Shown here one piece after another: positions 24,019 through 32,266 of a DNA stretch of 64,000 nucleotides. The position numbers were made by a program, and so were the translations under genes. Location: positions 1,860,001-1,924,000 of the forward strand of contig JAXGMQ010000001.1 of the NCBI GenBank assembly GCA_040768585.1, written 5' to 3'. The DNA comes from JAXGMQ01 sp040768585 (GTDB lineage Bacteria; Caldisericota; Caldisericia; JAAYUI01). Every line of letters starts with the position of its first letter. Position 1 is the first letter of the stretch. The notes under the pieces are model-generated. The model saw only the letters and a list, made by a program, of their open reading frames with translations. It was not told the origin of the DNA and did no database searches.

Positions 24019-25371
24019 ATGAAGGTATCAGCCCTTGTTTTGGCGGCGGGAATCGGCACTCGCATGAAGTCAAGCACTCCAAAGGTTCTCCACACGATTC
24101 TTGGAAAACCTATGATTTGCTATATCCTTGATACTGTTGAATCACTAGGCGTTTCTGATGTTGCCGTTGTTGTTGGGCATGGCGCAGCCGATGTCAGAAG
24201 AACACTTGGCGAGAAGTATCACTACATCCCACAACCATCCCAACTTGGCACTGGCGATGCTGTCATGAAAGCCAGAACGACATTTGAGGACAAACCTGGC
24301 TACCTGCTCGTGCTTTGTGGTGACACACCTCTTCTGAAGAAAGAAACCCTAGACTCACTAATTTCACTTGCCGAAAAGGAAAGCCCATCAGCCGTCATGC
24401 TAACGGCGAAAGTGCCAGATCCCTCCGGCTATGGTCGAATTCTTAGGGACTCCTGGGGTAACATAAAGGGTGTTGTTGAGGAGCGAGACTGTCAGGTTGA
24501 AGAGAAGATGATAAACGAAGTCAACACAGGAGTTTACCTCTTCTCGATAACAGATTTATGGCAGGCTCTAGAAAAAATCACTCCGGATAACGATCAACAT
24601 GAATATTACCTGACCGATGTTATCTCGATTCTGCATGATCAAAAAAAGTCTATTCTCTCAGTAAAATCCAATGACCTAGAAGAATACCGTGGAATCAATA
24701 ACCGTTGGCACCTAGCTCAGATTGCGGCGGATATGCTAGAGGAGAGGATTCGCGATCTCTGCTTGGACGGTGTGACAATCATTGACCCAAAATCGACATA
24801 TATCGAATCAGATGTTACAATCGGTGAAGACACAACCATACATCCTAACAGCTATCTCTCCGGGAAAATCACAATCGGTAAGAACTGTAACATCGGTCCT
24901 TTTGTCTACCTCATTGGCGACGACAAGGGGATAACGATTGAGGACAATGTTTCCGTTGGGCCATTTGTTAGGATGAGGCCTCCAGTGGAAGTGAAGGAAA
25001 ACGCCAAAATCGGTTGCTTTATTGACCTCAAGAAGAGTATTATTGGTAAAGGCTCGAAGGTGCCACATCTGTCGTATATTGGTGACACAGAGATGGGCGA
25101 GGATGTCAACATTGGAGCTGGCACAATCACCTGCAACTATGACGGAGTGAATAAACACAAGACGAAGATTGGTAACAGAGTATTCACAGGCTCTGATACC
25201 ATGCTTGTAGCCCCAATTGAACTTGGTGATGATTCGTATACAGGCGCTGGCTCTGTAGTCACAAAGAGCGTTGAACCTGGTGACCTTGCCATCGAAAGGT
25301 CAGAAGTGCGTGTTGTAAAGGGATGGGGCAAGAGGAAGAATGCCCAGAAACAAGCAAACAAGAATGGATAA
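24019..25371 (+). CDS. glmU: Bifunctional GlmU: GlcNAc-1-P uridyltransferase / GlcN-1-P acetyltransferase
   Basis: 450 aa. The N-terminal nucleotidyltransferase begins VSALVLAAGIGTRMKSSTPK, the GlmU signature loop (L-A-A-G-x-G-T-x-M), and has GTGDAV for UTP binding. The C-terminal part is a left-handed beta-helix of hexapeptide repeats with the acetyltransferase motifs (KIGCFIDLKKS, NIGAGTITCNYDG). Makes UDP-GlcNAc for peptidoglycan and other envelope polymers. Starts 9 bases after tRNA-Gln with an AAGGAG ribosome-binding site, and is followed by prs and ctc, a widespread gene order. Confidence 0.97.
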   Translation: MKVSALVLAAGIGTRMKSSTPKVLHTILGKPMICYILDTVESLGVSDVAVVVGHGAADVRRTLGEKYHYIPQPSQLGTGDAVMKARTTFEDKPGYLLVLCGDTPLLKKETLDSLISLAEKESPSAVMLTAKVPDPSGYGRILRDSWGNIKGVVEERDCQVEEKMINEVNTGVYLFSITDLWQALEKITPDNDQHEYYLTDVISILHDQKKSILSVKSNDLEEYRGINNRWHLAQIAADMLEERIRDLCLDGVTIIDPKSTYIESDVTIGEDTTIHPNSYLSGKITIGKNCNIGPFVYLIGDDKGITIEDNVSVGPFVRMRPPVEVKENAKIGCFIDLKKSIIGKGSKVPHLSYIGDTEMGEDVNIGAGTITCNYDGVNKHKTKIGNRVFTGSDTMLVAPIELGDDSYTGAGSVVTKSVEPGDLAIERSEVRVVKGWGKRKNAQKQANKNG

Positions 25372-25387
25372 ACGGGAGGTGAATGTT

Positions 25388-26326
25388 GTGAGCGCAGTCA
25401 AGATATTTACGGGCACAGCGAATCCGGCACTTGCTGCCGAGGTGTGTGATTATATGCATCAGCCTCTCAATGTGATGAACGTCACAAAATTTGGCGATGG
25501 TGAGATAAAAGCGTGGCCCCAGGAAAACGTCAGAGGGGAGGATTGCTATATCATCCAGTCCACCAACCCGCCGTCTGACAATATTATGGAGCTCCTGATT
25601 ATGATGGACTCCCTGAAGAGGGCCTCAGCGGAATCGCTTAACATTATTATGCCTTACTACGGATATTCGAGACAGGACAGAAAAAGCCACGCAAGGGAAC
25701 CAATCACAGCAAAGCTGATGGCTGATATCCTGACTGTGGCTGGAGCGTCAAGGGTTCTTACAATCGACCTCCACGCAAACCAGATTCAGGGATTTTTCAA
25801 TATCCCATTTGATAACCTTACCGCAATGCTCATTTTTACAAACTATTTTCAGAAAAAAGGAATAACCAGTCCGGTTGCCGTATCAGACATCGGTGGAGTT
25901 AAACGAGCCAATCTCTTTGCCAGTGGCATGAATGGGACTGTGGCTATTCTTGCGAAAAATCGTCCATCAGACGATGTTGTTGAGTCTCAATACTTTATTG
26001 GAGATGTAGAGGGTAAGGATGTTATTTTTGTTGATGATATCATCCAGACTGGCGGAACACTTGTAACAGCAGCTATGGAGGCACATAAAAACGGCGCAAA
26101 GAATATTTACGCCTGTGCCACACATGGTTTCTTTGGAGGAAAAGCGCTTGAGCGAATTGAAGATTCTCCAATAATTGAGTGTGTTGTTACCAATACTCTG
26201 AGCATTCCAGGTATAATAAAATCCAAGAAGATTAAAGTTCTCTCCGTAGCGCCCTTGATTGGAGAGGCAATTATGCGTATAAGAGACCATCGGTCGATAT
26301 CGGCACTTTTCGAAGTCTCGATGTAG
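25388..26326 (+). CDS. prs: Ribose-phosphate pyrophosphokinase
   Basis: 312 aa from the GTG at 25388, which has a GGGAGGTG ribosome-binding site 6 bases upstream; an upstream ATG at 25364 in the same frame lies inside the glmU end. Motifs: FGDGEIKAWPQENVRG, YYGYSRQDRK (ATP-binding loop), TIDLHANQIQGFF, and the PRPP loop VFVDDIIQTGGTL. Converts ribose-5-P and ATP to PRPP for nucleotide and His/Trp synthesis. Cotranscribed with glmU and ctc. Confidence 0.97.
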   Translation: MSAVKIFTGTANPALAAEVCDYMHQPLNVMNVTKFGDGEIKAWPQENVRGEDCYIIQSTNPPSDNIMELLIMMDSLKRASAESLNIIMPYYGYSRQDRKSHAREPITAKLMADILTVAGASRVLTIDLHANQIQGFFNIPFDNLTAMLIFTNYFQKKGITSPVAVSDIGGVKRANLFASGMNGTVAILAKNRPSDDVVESQYFIGDVEGKDVIFVDDIIQTGGTLVTAAMEAHKNGAKNIYACATHGFFGGKALERIEDSPIIECVVTNTLSIPGIIKSKKIKVLSVAPLIGEAIMRIRDHRSISALFEVSM

Positions 26327-26359
26327 ATATTGTAATGCATTATGTAAGGAGATACTGAT

Positions 26360-27004
26360 ATGGAGAGAGTTACATTCACAGCAGAGGCAAGAGATACTTC
26401 CACAAAAGGTCGCAACTCTCAGCTGCGTGCGTCAGGTATGGTTCCGGCTGTTCTTTATGGTATGAACGTCGATGGCGCAATATCAATCAAGTTGAATGAG
26501 AAGGACATTGTAAAGATGTCTCGAAAAGGACTCAGGACGCTACTTTTTGACCTCGAGTTTGCAGGACAGCATCATGCGGCCCTTGTCAAGGATTATATGG
26601 TCGACGACATCACAAGAAAGCTTCTTCACGTTGACTTCCTGGCAATCAATCCATCTGAACCAATTGAGGTTGATCTTCCGATTCATCTTAATGGTATTGC
26701 TGCTGGTACAAAGGTGGGCGGTCGTCTTGAGCAGAGACTCTTTAACATTAGAGTTAAGGGTTTGGCTGAGGATATCCCATCGTCTGTTGATGTTGATGTT
26801 ACAGCTGCTGAAATCGGCGAGCTTGTTCACGTGAGGGATCTCGACGAGAGACCTGGCATTGTGTTTGAGACGCCTGGACAGGTCACAATCTTTGTGGTCA
26901 GAGCTCCAAGAAGAGTTGAAGAGACCACCACTGCTGAGGGTGGTGCAGCCGCAGAAGGTGGAGAAGGAGCCGAGGGCGAAGGCGCAGAGACATCCGCGGA
27001 ATAA
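26360..27004 (+). CDS. rplY: Ribosomal protein bL25, CTC/TL5 type
   Basis: 214 aa. The N-terminal L25 domain (RVTFTAEARDTSTKGRNSQL, MVPAVLYG) binds 5S rRNA, and the C-terminal TL5-like beta-domain includes LAEDIPSSVDVDVTAAEIGE. The tail is an acidic, low-complexity Ala/Glu/Gly run (EGGAAAEGGEGAEGEGAE), common in this family. Member of the glmU-prs-ctc transcription unit. Confidence 0.96.
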   Translation: MERVTFTAEARDTSTKGRNSQLRASGMVPAVLYGMNVDGAISIKLNEKDIVKMSRKGLRTLLFDLEFAGQHHAALVKDYMVDDITRKLLHVDFLAINPSEPIEVDLPIHLNGIAAGTKVGGRLEQRLFNIRVKGLAEDIPSSVDVDVTAAEIGELVHVRDLDERPGIVFETPGQVTIFVVRAPRRVEETTTAEGGAAAEGGEGAEGEGAETSAE

Positions 27005-27011
27005 CCTCTCG

Positions 27012-27461
27012 ATGGATTGGCGACTCTCAACTGACAAGAATACTTTAGCAATAGTTTGCAGGCCTGGAGATGATTTTATGAGATCACTCGTCCAGGCCTG
27101 TGATGAGTCTGGTTTTGGTTCTGGATTTATCACCTCCTGCATCGGAGCTCTTCGCAAAGTCAGGATAACCTCTGTTGTTTCGTCCGAAAAGGGTATCGTT
27201 TATGCCCCAATCAAGGAGTACAGCGGTGCTTGTGAGTTGATCGTTGCCTCAGGTAATGTTGAGCCGAAAGAAGATGGTGGTTGGAAAGCTCACGTTCATG
27301 CTCTTCTTGATTATGAGAACAGTAAACTTTTTGCAGGTCATCTTGATGACGAAGGTAACGTTGTAGGCATCACAGCGGAAATCTTAATCTCGAAATTTCC
27401 AGGTATAAAAAGAGGATTGCCAACACCGTTGGGCCCGTCGTTTATTGAATTCGTAGATTAA
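27012..27461 (+). CDS. PPC/DUF296 domain protein
   Basis: 149 aa, a single PPC (plants and prokaryotes conserved, DUF296) domain: LAIVCRPGDDFMRSLVQACDE at the start, GFITSCIGALRKVRI in the middle, and WKAHVHALLDYENSKLFAGHL with the conserved His pair. The domain forms trimers; its bacterial function is unsettled. Starts 7 bases after the ctc stop (which ends TAACCTCTCG), so it belongs to the same operon, where many bacteria carry pth instead. Confidence 0.88.
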   Translation: MDWRLSTDKNTLAIVCRPGDDFMRSLVQACDESGFGSGFITSCIGALRKVRITSVVSSEKGIVYAPIKEYSGACELIVASGNVEPKEDGGWKAHVHALLDYENSKLFAGHLDDEGNVVGITAEILISKFPGIKRGLPTPLGPSFIEFVD

Positions 27462-27641
27462 TTATTTCCTATCTATTTTTCTTGCTTCAATTACAAAAAA
27501 GTCTTCCAAGTAGACTCGGTTTTTGTATAGATTCCATTTAATATTGTTGTTGTAGATATTTCCAATTTATCACCTACACAATCGTTGAATTTAACTTCGT
27601 AAAACCATAACATAATTCTATAATGGGTTAGGAGGAATGTT

Positions 27642-29102
27642 GTGAAGAAAATTATGGTTGTTGTTTTGTCTGTGGTTATGATTGTTCTTTTTGTGAATGG
27701 TTCAAGTATGACATTGTCTTCAGCACAGTCAATTGATGATTTTGAAGATTGCTCTATTTGTTTAGTGACTACATCAGGAGAAAAATTTGATTTAGAGTCA
27801 AGGAATGCAAATATTAGTAATAACAAAGATTATTCAGGAGTTAGCTCAATAGCAGTTGATTCTCAAGGTTTCCCCCATGTTGTATGGGAAGATTCTAGTT
27901 ATGGGAATATTGATATTATGTATATACGATGGAATGGTTATTCCTGGGTTACTGCGAATGGGGATAATTACAATCCGGAAACTGGTAATGCAAATATCAG
28001 TGAAAATGATAGTTGGTCTGAAAGACCAACTATTGTTCTAGATTCCTTTGACTACCCACATATTGTTTGGAACGATATGAATGAAAAAAATTCCAGAGAG
28101 ATCTTCTATTTAAGATGGAATGGTTCAAACTGGATGACTGCAGAGGGTGAATTGTATAATCCTAAAACACTTAACGCGAATATAAGTAGAAATGATGGTT
28201 TATCTTGGAACTCAGAATTGATTGTTGATGCAGAAGATAATCCTCATATTTTATGGGAAGATCACTCCTACGATAACAAATGCAATGTGCACTATATAAA
28301 ATGGTATAAAGGTGAATGGAAAACAGTTGAAAATAACGTTTTCGATCCAAGTATTGGGAACTCAAATGTTAGTAGAAGTGAGTTGTTGTACGAACCTTCT
28401 TTAACCTTTGATTTAGATGAGGATGGTTACCCATATATTCTTTGGATTGACATGAGGAGTCAAAATAGTGTTTATCTTGTAAAGTGGTCTGGTGTTGATT
28501 GGCTCACGATGAATAATGAGGTTTATAATCCATCTTCAGATAATGCAAATATAGGTAACTTTATAATGTGGTTTGATGAAATGAGCACGTCAGTAATCCA
28601 AATTGACTCTTCCGGAAATCCTCACATTGTTTGGAATTGTTTACCATTTGCTATTTATGGTAGCGCAATTATGTATATAAGGTGGAATGGACAAGAATGG
28701 ATTTGTGTTGATGGTAGTGCGTATGATCCATATCAATCATTTCAAAGTGCAACTATAAGTGGATTTAACTTTTACCAAAAAAGCTATAATTATAATCCCT
28801 TTTTTGTATTGGATAAGAACGATAATCCTCATATTAGCTGGGCATCATCAACTGGTGGGGGCATTATGTATATACATTGGGATGGCATGAATTGGCTTTG
28901 CTACAATGATAAGCTTTATACAACAGATCCAATTAATGCACGAGTTATTGATTCCAATAGTCCGTGGTATTGTAGAATTGCTGTTGATTCATCTGACTGT
29001 TTACATTTTGTATGGTCAGAGGATCAGAATGATAAAAGAAATCTTTATGAGGTGTTCTATATAACCACTAAGTCCGACATTTCATCAACCAAGAGCGAAT
29101 AA
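27642..29102 (+). CDS. Secreted beta-propeller-like repeat protein, AT-rich
   Basis: 486 aa, GTG start with an AGGAGG ribosome-binding site, and a signal peptide (MVVVLSVVMIVLFVNG). The mature part has about six to seven repeats of roughly 60 aa built on PHIVWED...., I.YIRWNG..W, GE.YNP.T.NANIS, like exo-alpha-sialidase or Tachylectin-type propellers, without catalytic Asp boxes that I can see. Base composition is visibly more AT-rich than the neighbours and codon choice favours A/T third positions, suggesting separate acquisition. Nothing recognisable lies in the 180 bases before it. Ligand-binding or adhesion role is a guess. Confidence 0.75.
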   Translation: MKKIMVVVLSVVMIVLFVNGSSMTLSSAQSIDDFEDCSICLVTTSGEKFDLESRNANISNNKDYSGVSSIAVDSQGFPHVVWEDSSYGNIDIMYIRWNGYSWVTANGDNYNPETGNANISENDSWSERPTIVLDSFDYPHIVWNDMNEKNSREIFYLRWNGSNWMTAEGELYNPKTLNANISRNDGLSWNSELIVDAEDNPHILWEDHSYDNKCNVHYIKWYKGEWKTVENNVFDPSIGNSNVSRSELLYEPSLTFDLDEDGYPYILWIDMRSQNSVYLVKWSGVDWLTMNNEVYNPSSDNANIGNFIMWFDEMSTSVIQIDSSGNPHIVWNCLPFAIYGSAIMYIRWNGQEWICVDGSAYDPYQSFQSATISGFNFYQKSYNYNPFFVLDKNDNPHISWASSTGGGIMYIHWDGMNWLCYNDKLYTTDPINARVIDSNSPWYCRIAVDSSDCLHFVWSEDQNDKRNLYEVFYITTKSDISSTKSE

Positions 29103-29159
29103 AGAGTCAAACAACCAACTTCATAGTTTGTCATTATTGTTCTCAATGGTCAGCTTCGA

Positions 29160-29620
29160 CTATATCCACGAAAATTTTCTTCCACTTTGTACTGCCAACT
29201 GACAAATTTGACCTAAATGATGAGCTTCGTGTTCTGCAACATGATAAATAATCCAAGTCAAGCTCTTCCCTGTTCGCTCATTGACTAGGGTGTCAAAATT
29301 ACTTGAATCTTTGTTCTGTTCTATTACATAAAGAGTTTTTGTCTTATCTCTGACAATCTGTCGATTGTTATGGTTTTTTTCAATCCATCCAGATTCCAGA
29401 AACTCTTGTTATTTTTTTATTGTAATAAACACCGATTATCCATGCATACTCTGCACAGATCATGTGAGAGAGAAATGCTACGAACACTTGTGCAGACTTC
29501 CCCTTTTGGATACTGAAAGTCATGACCTATATCTAGTAATTTGTTTGGGATATGCTTAAGAGTTTTGAGTAGTTTTTCTCTTGTCCAAAAAAGGATGTTC
29601 TTGCAGTCATTTGCATTCAC
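29160..29620 (-). pseudogene. Decayed DinB-family gene, tandem copy of the neighbour
   Basis: Pieces of one DinB-like protein lie in three frames in order. 29620-29460 gives NANDCKNILFWTREKLLKTL, matching the start of the intact gene next door. 29470-29370 gives a frame with SLSHMICAEYAWIIG. 29390-29160 gives SLTWIIYHVAEHEAHHLGQ and ends at TAG 29160. Two frameshifts therefore break it. The intact neighbour has the same SLLGWTRERLLRIL and SWIVYHVAEHEAHHLAQ motifs, so this is a tandem duplicate that lost function. Confidence 0.85.
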
Positions 29621-29641
29621 CTATCAAGACCTACTTACTGT

Positions 29642-30100
29642 TTAAACCCAAGGTGTTTTTATCCCAGCAAATCCTGCAAGCATATCAATCTGAGCTAGGT
29701 GGTGCGCCTCGTGTTCAGCAACATGATACACTATCCAAGAGATGTTGGTTTTTGCTCTGCTCGAATAGGGGATATTGAGGTCTTCTACTTCTAGGTTTTT
29801 CAGCCAATTGTTTGTCTCTGAGCGAATATATTCAAGTTCGGTAACGATATCGGATACACCCTTGCCCCTGAATGCCCAGTGTATCTTGTCAATAGAACTC
29901 TTCCTGATTTTCTCTTGAATCCAGTAATTTTCCACCCATCCGATATGGGATAGAATTGAGTATGGTTTGTTGTATTTTGTGGACTTTGGTATCTCGCAGT
30001 TTGGTTTGAAGTCAAGAAATGAATCTGGCAAACCCTCAAGAATTCTAAGTAATCTCTCCCTTGTCCACCCGAGTAAACTTATAGCATCGTCTTTTGTCAT
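29642..30100 (-). CDS. DinB-family protein
   Basis: 152 aa, four-helix DinB/YfiT-like fold. Metal-binding His positions are visible in SILSHIGWVENYWI and in VYHVAEHEAHHLAQIDML (the HxxxH-type end motif). Family members are thiol S-transferases or metalloenzymes acting with small thiols such as bacillithiol; the substrate cannot be told. A TATATT -10-like element ends 6 bases before the ATG, so the message may be leaderless. A broken copy follows at 29160-29620. Confidence 0.85.
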   Translation of the reverse strand: MTKDDAISLLGWTRERLLRILEGLPDSFLDFKPNCEIPKSTKYNKPYSILSHIGWVENYWIQEKIRKSSIDKIHWAFRGKGVSDIVTELEYIRSETNNWLKNLEVEDLNIPYSSRAKTNISWIVYHVAEHEAHHLAQIDMLAGFAGIKTPWV

Positions 30101-30134
30101 ACAGGCAATATAGAATATTTGGCGACAAAATGCA

Positions 30135-30165
30135 AAATCCCCGGTCGACGTTTGACCGGGGATTT
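30135..30165 (-). terminator. Terminator of the tuf-rpmG operon
   Basis: Perfect 12-bp stem AAATCCCCGGTC/GACCGGGGATTT with a 7-base loop. On the minus strand the stem runs into TTTT. It lies 40 bases after the rpmG stop. Confidence 0.8.
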
Positions 30166-30204
30166 GTTGATGTGTTTCTCCAGAAACAAGCTGGACTTAT
30201 CTAA

Positions 30205-30354
30205 TTACCTTGTCTCTTTGTGTGTTGTGTGTTTTCCACAGTTTTTGCAGAACTTCTTCATTTCAATCCTGTCAGGATTGTTTGATTTGTTCTTTATCGA
30301 GACGTAGTTTTTGCTTTTGCAGTCTGTACAAGCGAGTGTTATCTTTTCTCTCAT
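30205..30354 (-). CDS. rpmG: Ribosomal protein bL33
   Basis: 49 aa beginning MREKITLACTDCKSKNYVS and ending GKHTTHKETR. It has the two zinc-ribbon Cys pairs (CTDC and CKNC) of the zinc-binding C+ form. It follows tuf by 6 bases, the common tuf-rpmG arrangement, and a terminator follows; secE and nusG are not present here. Confidence 0.96.
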   Translation of the reverse strand: MREKITLACTDCKSKNYVSIKNKSNNPDRIEMKKFCKNCGKHTTHKETR

Positions 30355-30360
30355 TTGTTA

Positions 30361-31566
30361 TTACTCCGCAATCTCTGTTACAACACCAGCGCCGATTGTT
30401 CTTCCACCCTCACGGATAGCAAAGCGCTGACCCTTCTCCATGGCAACTGGCACGATAAGCTCAACATCCATGAGGACGTCATCGCCTGGCATTGCCATCT
30501 CAACACCCTCTGGAAGCTTGATTCCACCGGTGATGTCGGTTGTCTTGAAGAAGAACTGTGGTCTGTAACCTGTGAAGAATGCTTTGTGTCTTCCGCCCTC
30601 TTCCTTGGAAAGGATGTAGACCTGGGCTTTGAACTTGGTGTGTGGGTTGACTGACTTTGGAACACAGACGACCTGTCCTCTCTGAACTTCCTTGTAGTCG
30701 ATTCCACGAAGAAGAAGACCAACGTTGTCTCCAGCCTGACCCTCGTCAAGAAGCTTTCTGAACATCTCGACGCCTGTGCAGACTGACTTTGTTCTCTCTT
30801 CTGTCATACCAATGATTTCGACTTCCTGACCAACCTTGATGATTCCTCTCTCGATACGGCCTGTGACAACGGTGCCACGACCTGTGATGGAGAAGACGTC
30901 CTCAATTGGCATAAGGAATGGCTTGTCTGTTGGTCTCTCTGGCTCTGGGATGTATGTGTCAAGCTGTTCTGCAAGATCCCAAATGCACTTCGTGTCTGGG
31001 TTGGCAGCTGAGAGGTCACCCTCTGCCTCAAGAGCCTTGAGAGCTGAACCACGAACGACTGGAAGGTCGTCGCCTGGGAACTCGTACTTGGAGAGAAGGT
31101 CACGAATCTCAACCTCAACGAGCTCAATGAGTTCTTCGTCGTCTACCATGTCACACTTGTTGAGGAAGACGATGATCCTTGGAACGTTAACCTGACGTGC
31201 AAGGAGGAGGTGCTCTCTTGTCTGTGGCATTGGGCCGTCTGTTGCTGCTACAACGAGGATAGCTCCGTCCATCTGAGCTGCTCCTGTGATCATGTTTTTG
31301 ATATAGTCGGCGTGGCCGGGGCAGTCGATGTGGGCGTAGTGCCTAGAATCTGTCTCATACTCTGTGTGGTGGATGTTGATTGTTACGCCACGTGCTTTCT
31401 CTTCTGGAGCGTTGTCAATCTCATCAAATGCCTTTGCTTCTGTGTGGCCAAGTGACGCCAACACCTTTGTGATGGCAGCTGTCAATGTGGTCTTTCCATG
31501 GTCAATGTGTCCGATTGTTCCCACATTGACGTGTGGCTTAGTTCTTTCGAATTTTTCCTTTGCCAT
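30361..31566 (-). CDS. tuf: Elongation factor Tu
   Basis: 401 aa, full length. GTPase motifs: P-loop GHIDHGKT, switch II DCPGHADY, NKCD, and GSALKAL. Domains 2 and 3 follow (GRGTVVTGRIERG, FFKTTDITG). Delivers aminoacyl-tRNA to the ribosome. AAGGAG ribosome-binding site before the ATG. No convincing promoter was found in the 455 bases upstream, so it may be transcribed from the tRNA-Met promoter at 32206-32233. Confidence 0.99.
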   Translation of the reverse strand: MAKEKFERTKPHVNVGTIGHIDHGKTTLTAAITKVLASLGHTEAKAFDEIDNAPEEKARGVTINIHHTEYETDSRHYAHIDCPGHADYIKNMITGAAQMDGAILVVAATDGPMPQTREHLLLARQVNVPRIIVFLNKCDMVDDEELIELVEVEIRDLLSKYEFPGDDLPVVRGSALKALEAEGDLSAANPDTKCIWDLAEQLDTYIPEPERPTDKPFLMPIEDVFSITGRGTVVTGRIERGIIKVGQEVEIIGMTEERTKSVCTGVEMFRKLLDEGQAGDNVGLLLRGIDYKEVQRGQVVCVPKSVNPHTKFKAQVYILSKEEGGRHKAFFTGYRPQFFFKTTDITGGIKLPEGVEMAMPGDDVLMDVELIVPVAMEKGQRFAIREGGRTIGAGVVTEIAE

Positions 31567-32021
31567 TTGTAAACTCCTTTTTCCTTATTGAAATGGCATC
31601 AATGCGCACCCACACGAACCCCCCTGTAGTGCGCTTACATCACTAAACAGTCGGTGTGCCTACCGCATCTTCAGCCACTTTCCATGTCGTGGAGCCGCCT
31701 ACGCAAAAGCGTATCCACTTTTCTTTGCGTCGCATATTTATACTACCTTTCTCGACATAGTCAACTGTAGAAATGCCTACATTGATACCTATATAAAACC
31801 AGTCCCGACTGGTGTTAATGTGGTTTATCCTTTTGTTCTGAGAAAAGCACAGTAAAGGATGTTGAAAAACAGGTAAGAATATCATTGATGTGCAAGTTAT
31901 ACACACAAAGAAAGAACCATCACAAACGAATCCACCAAACATATGTTATTGAAAAGCGGTTTACACATTGAGAATAAAAACAGAAAAGGGAGACTGGCGC
32001 AGTCACGTAAACATCTCTGGC
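31567..32021 (-). other. tuf leader region between tRNA-Thr and tuf
   Basis: 455 bases without a confident gene. A 99-codon frame (31643-31942) ends in a plausible-looking stretch (MRRKEKWIRFCVGGSTTWK) but has no ribosome-binding site and a Cys/Phe-rich random-looking start, so I do not call it. The region holds a near-perfect palindrome, ACCAGTC-cc-GACTGGT (31798-31813), and a small hairpin TACGC-aaaa-GCGTA near 31690-31715. It could be a structured leader processed from the tRNA-tuf transcript. Confidence 0.4.
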
Positions 32022-32097
32022 TGGAGCCCACGAGCAGACTCGAACTGCTGACCTCATCCTTACCAAGGATGTGCTCTACCACCTGAGCTACGTGGGC
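32022..32097 (-). tRNA. tRNA-Thr (anticodon GGT)
   Basis: 76 bases with encoded CCA. Acceptor stem GCCCACG/CGTGGGC, D-arm GCTCAGGTGGTAGAGC, anticodon loop TTGGTAA (GGT), T-arm with AGTTCGAGTCT. Lies 19 bases after tRNA-Met in one transcript. Confidence 0.96.
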
Positions 32098-32116
32098 GGG
32101 GATTGGGGCAAAAAAA

Positions 32117-32193
32117 TGGTTGCGGGAGTTGGATTTGAACCAACGACCTCCGGGTTATGGGCCCGACGAGCTACCAGGCTGCTCTATCCCGCA
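32117..32193 (-). tRNA. tRNA-Met, initiator type (anticodon CAT)
   Basis: 77 bases with encoded CCA. Anticodon loop CCCATAA flanked by GGG/CCC pairs, the hallmark of initiator tRNA, and D-arm GAGCAGCCTGGTAGCTCG as in bacterial tRNA-fMet. The first pair is T1-A72, a weak pair where E. coli has a C-A mismatch. Confidence 0.93.
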
Positions 32194-32205
32194 ACGCGAA
32201 CTATG

Positions 32206-32233
32206 AGTTTAGGATTAGTTTTAAGCTTGTCAA
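32206..32233 (-). promoter_or_regulatory. Promoter of tRNA-Met/tRNA-Thr (and probably tuf)
   Basis: Minus strand TTGACA (32228-32233), 16-base spacer, TAAACT (32206-32211), 12 bases before the tRNA-Met 5' end. Confidence 0.65.
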
Positions 32234-32266
32234 CTGATGCGAATTAACTTGTTATCGTTTTGCGCT

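Noticed and set aside
31643..31942. 99-aa ORF upstream of tuf as a gene
   Set aside because: No ribosome-binding site, a random-looking N-terminal half and overlap with predicted hairpins. Only the last 45 residues look protein-like.
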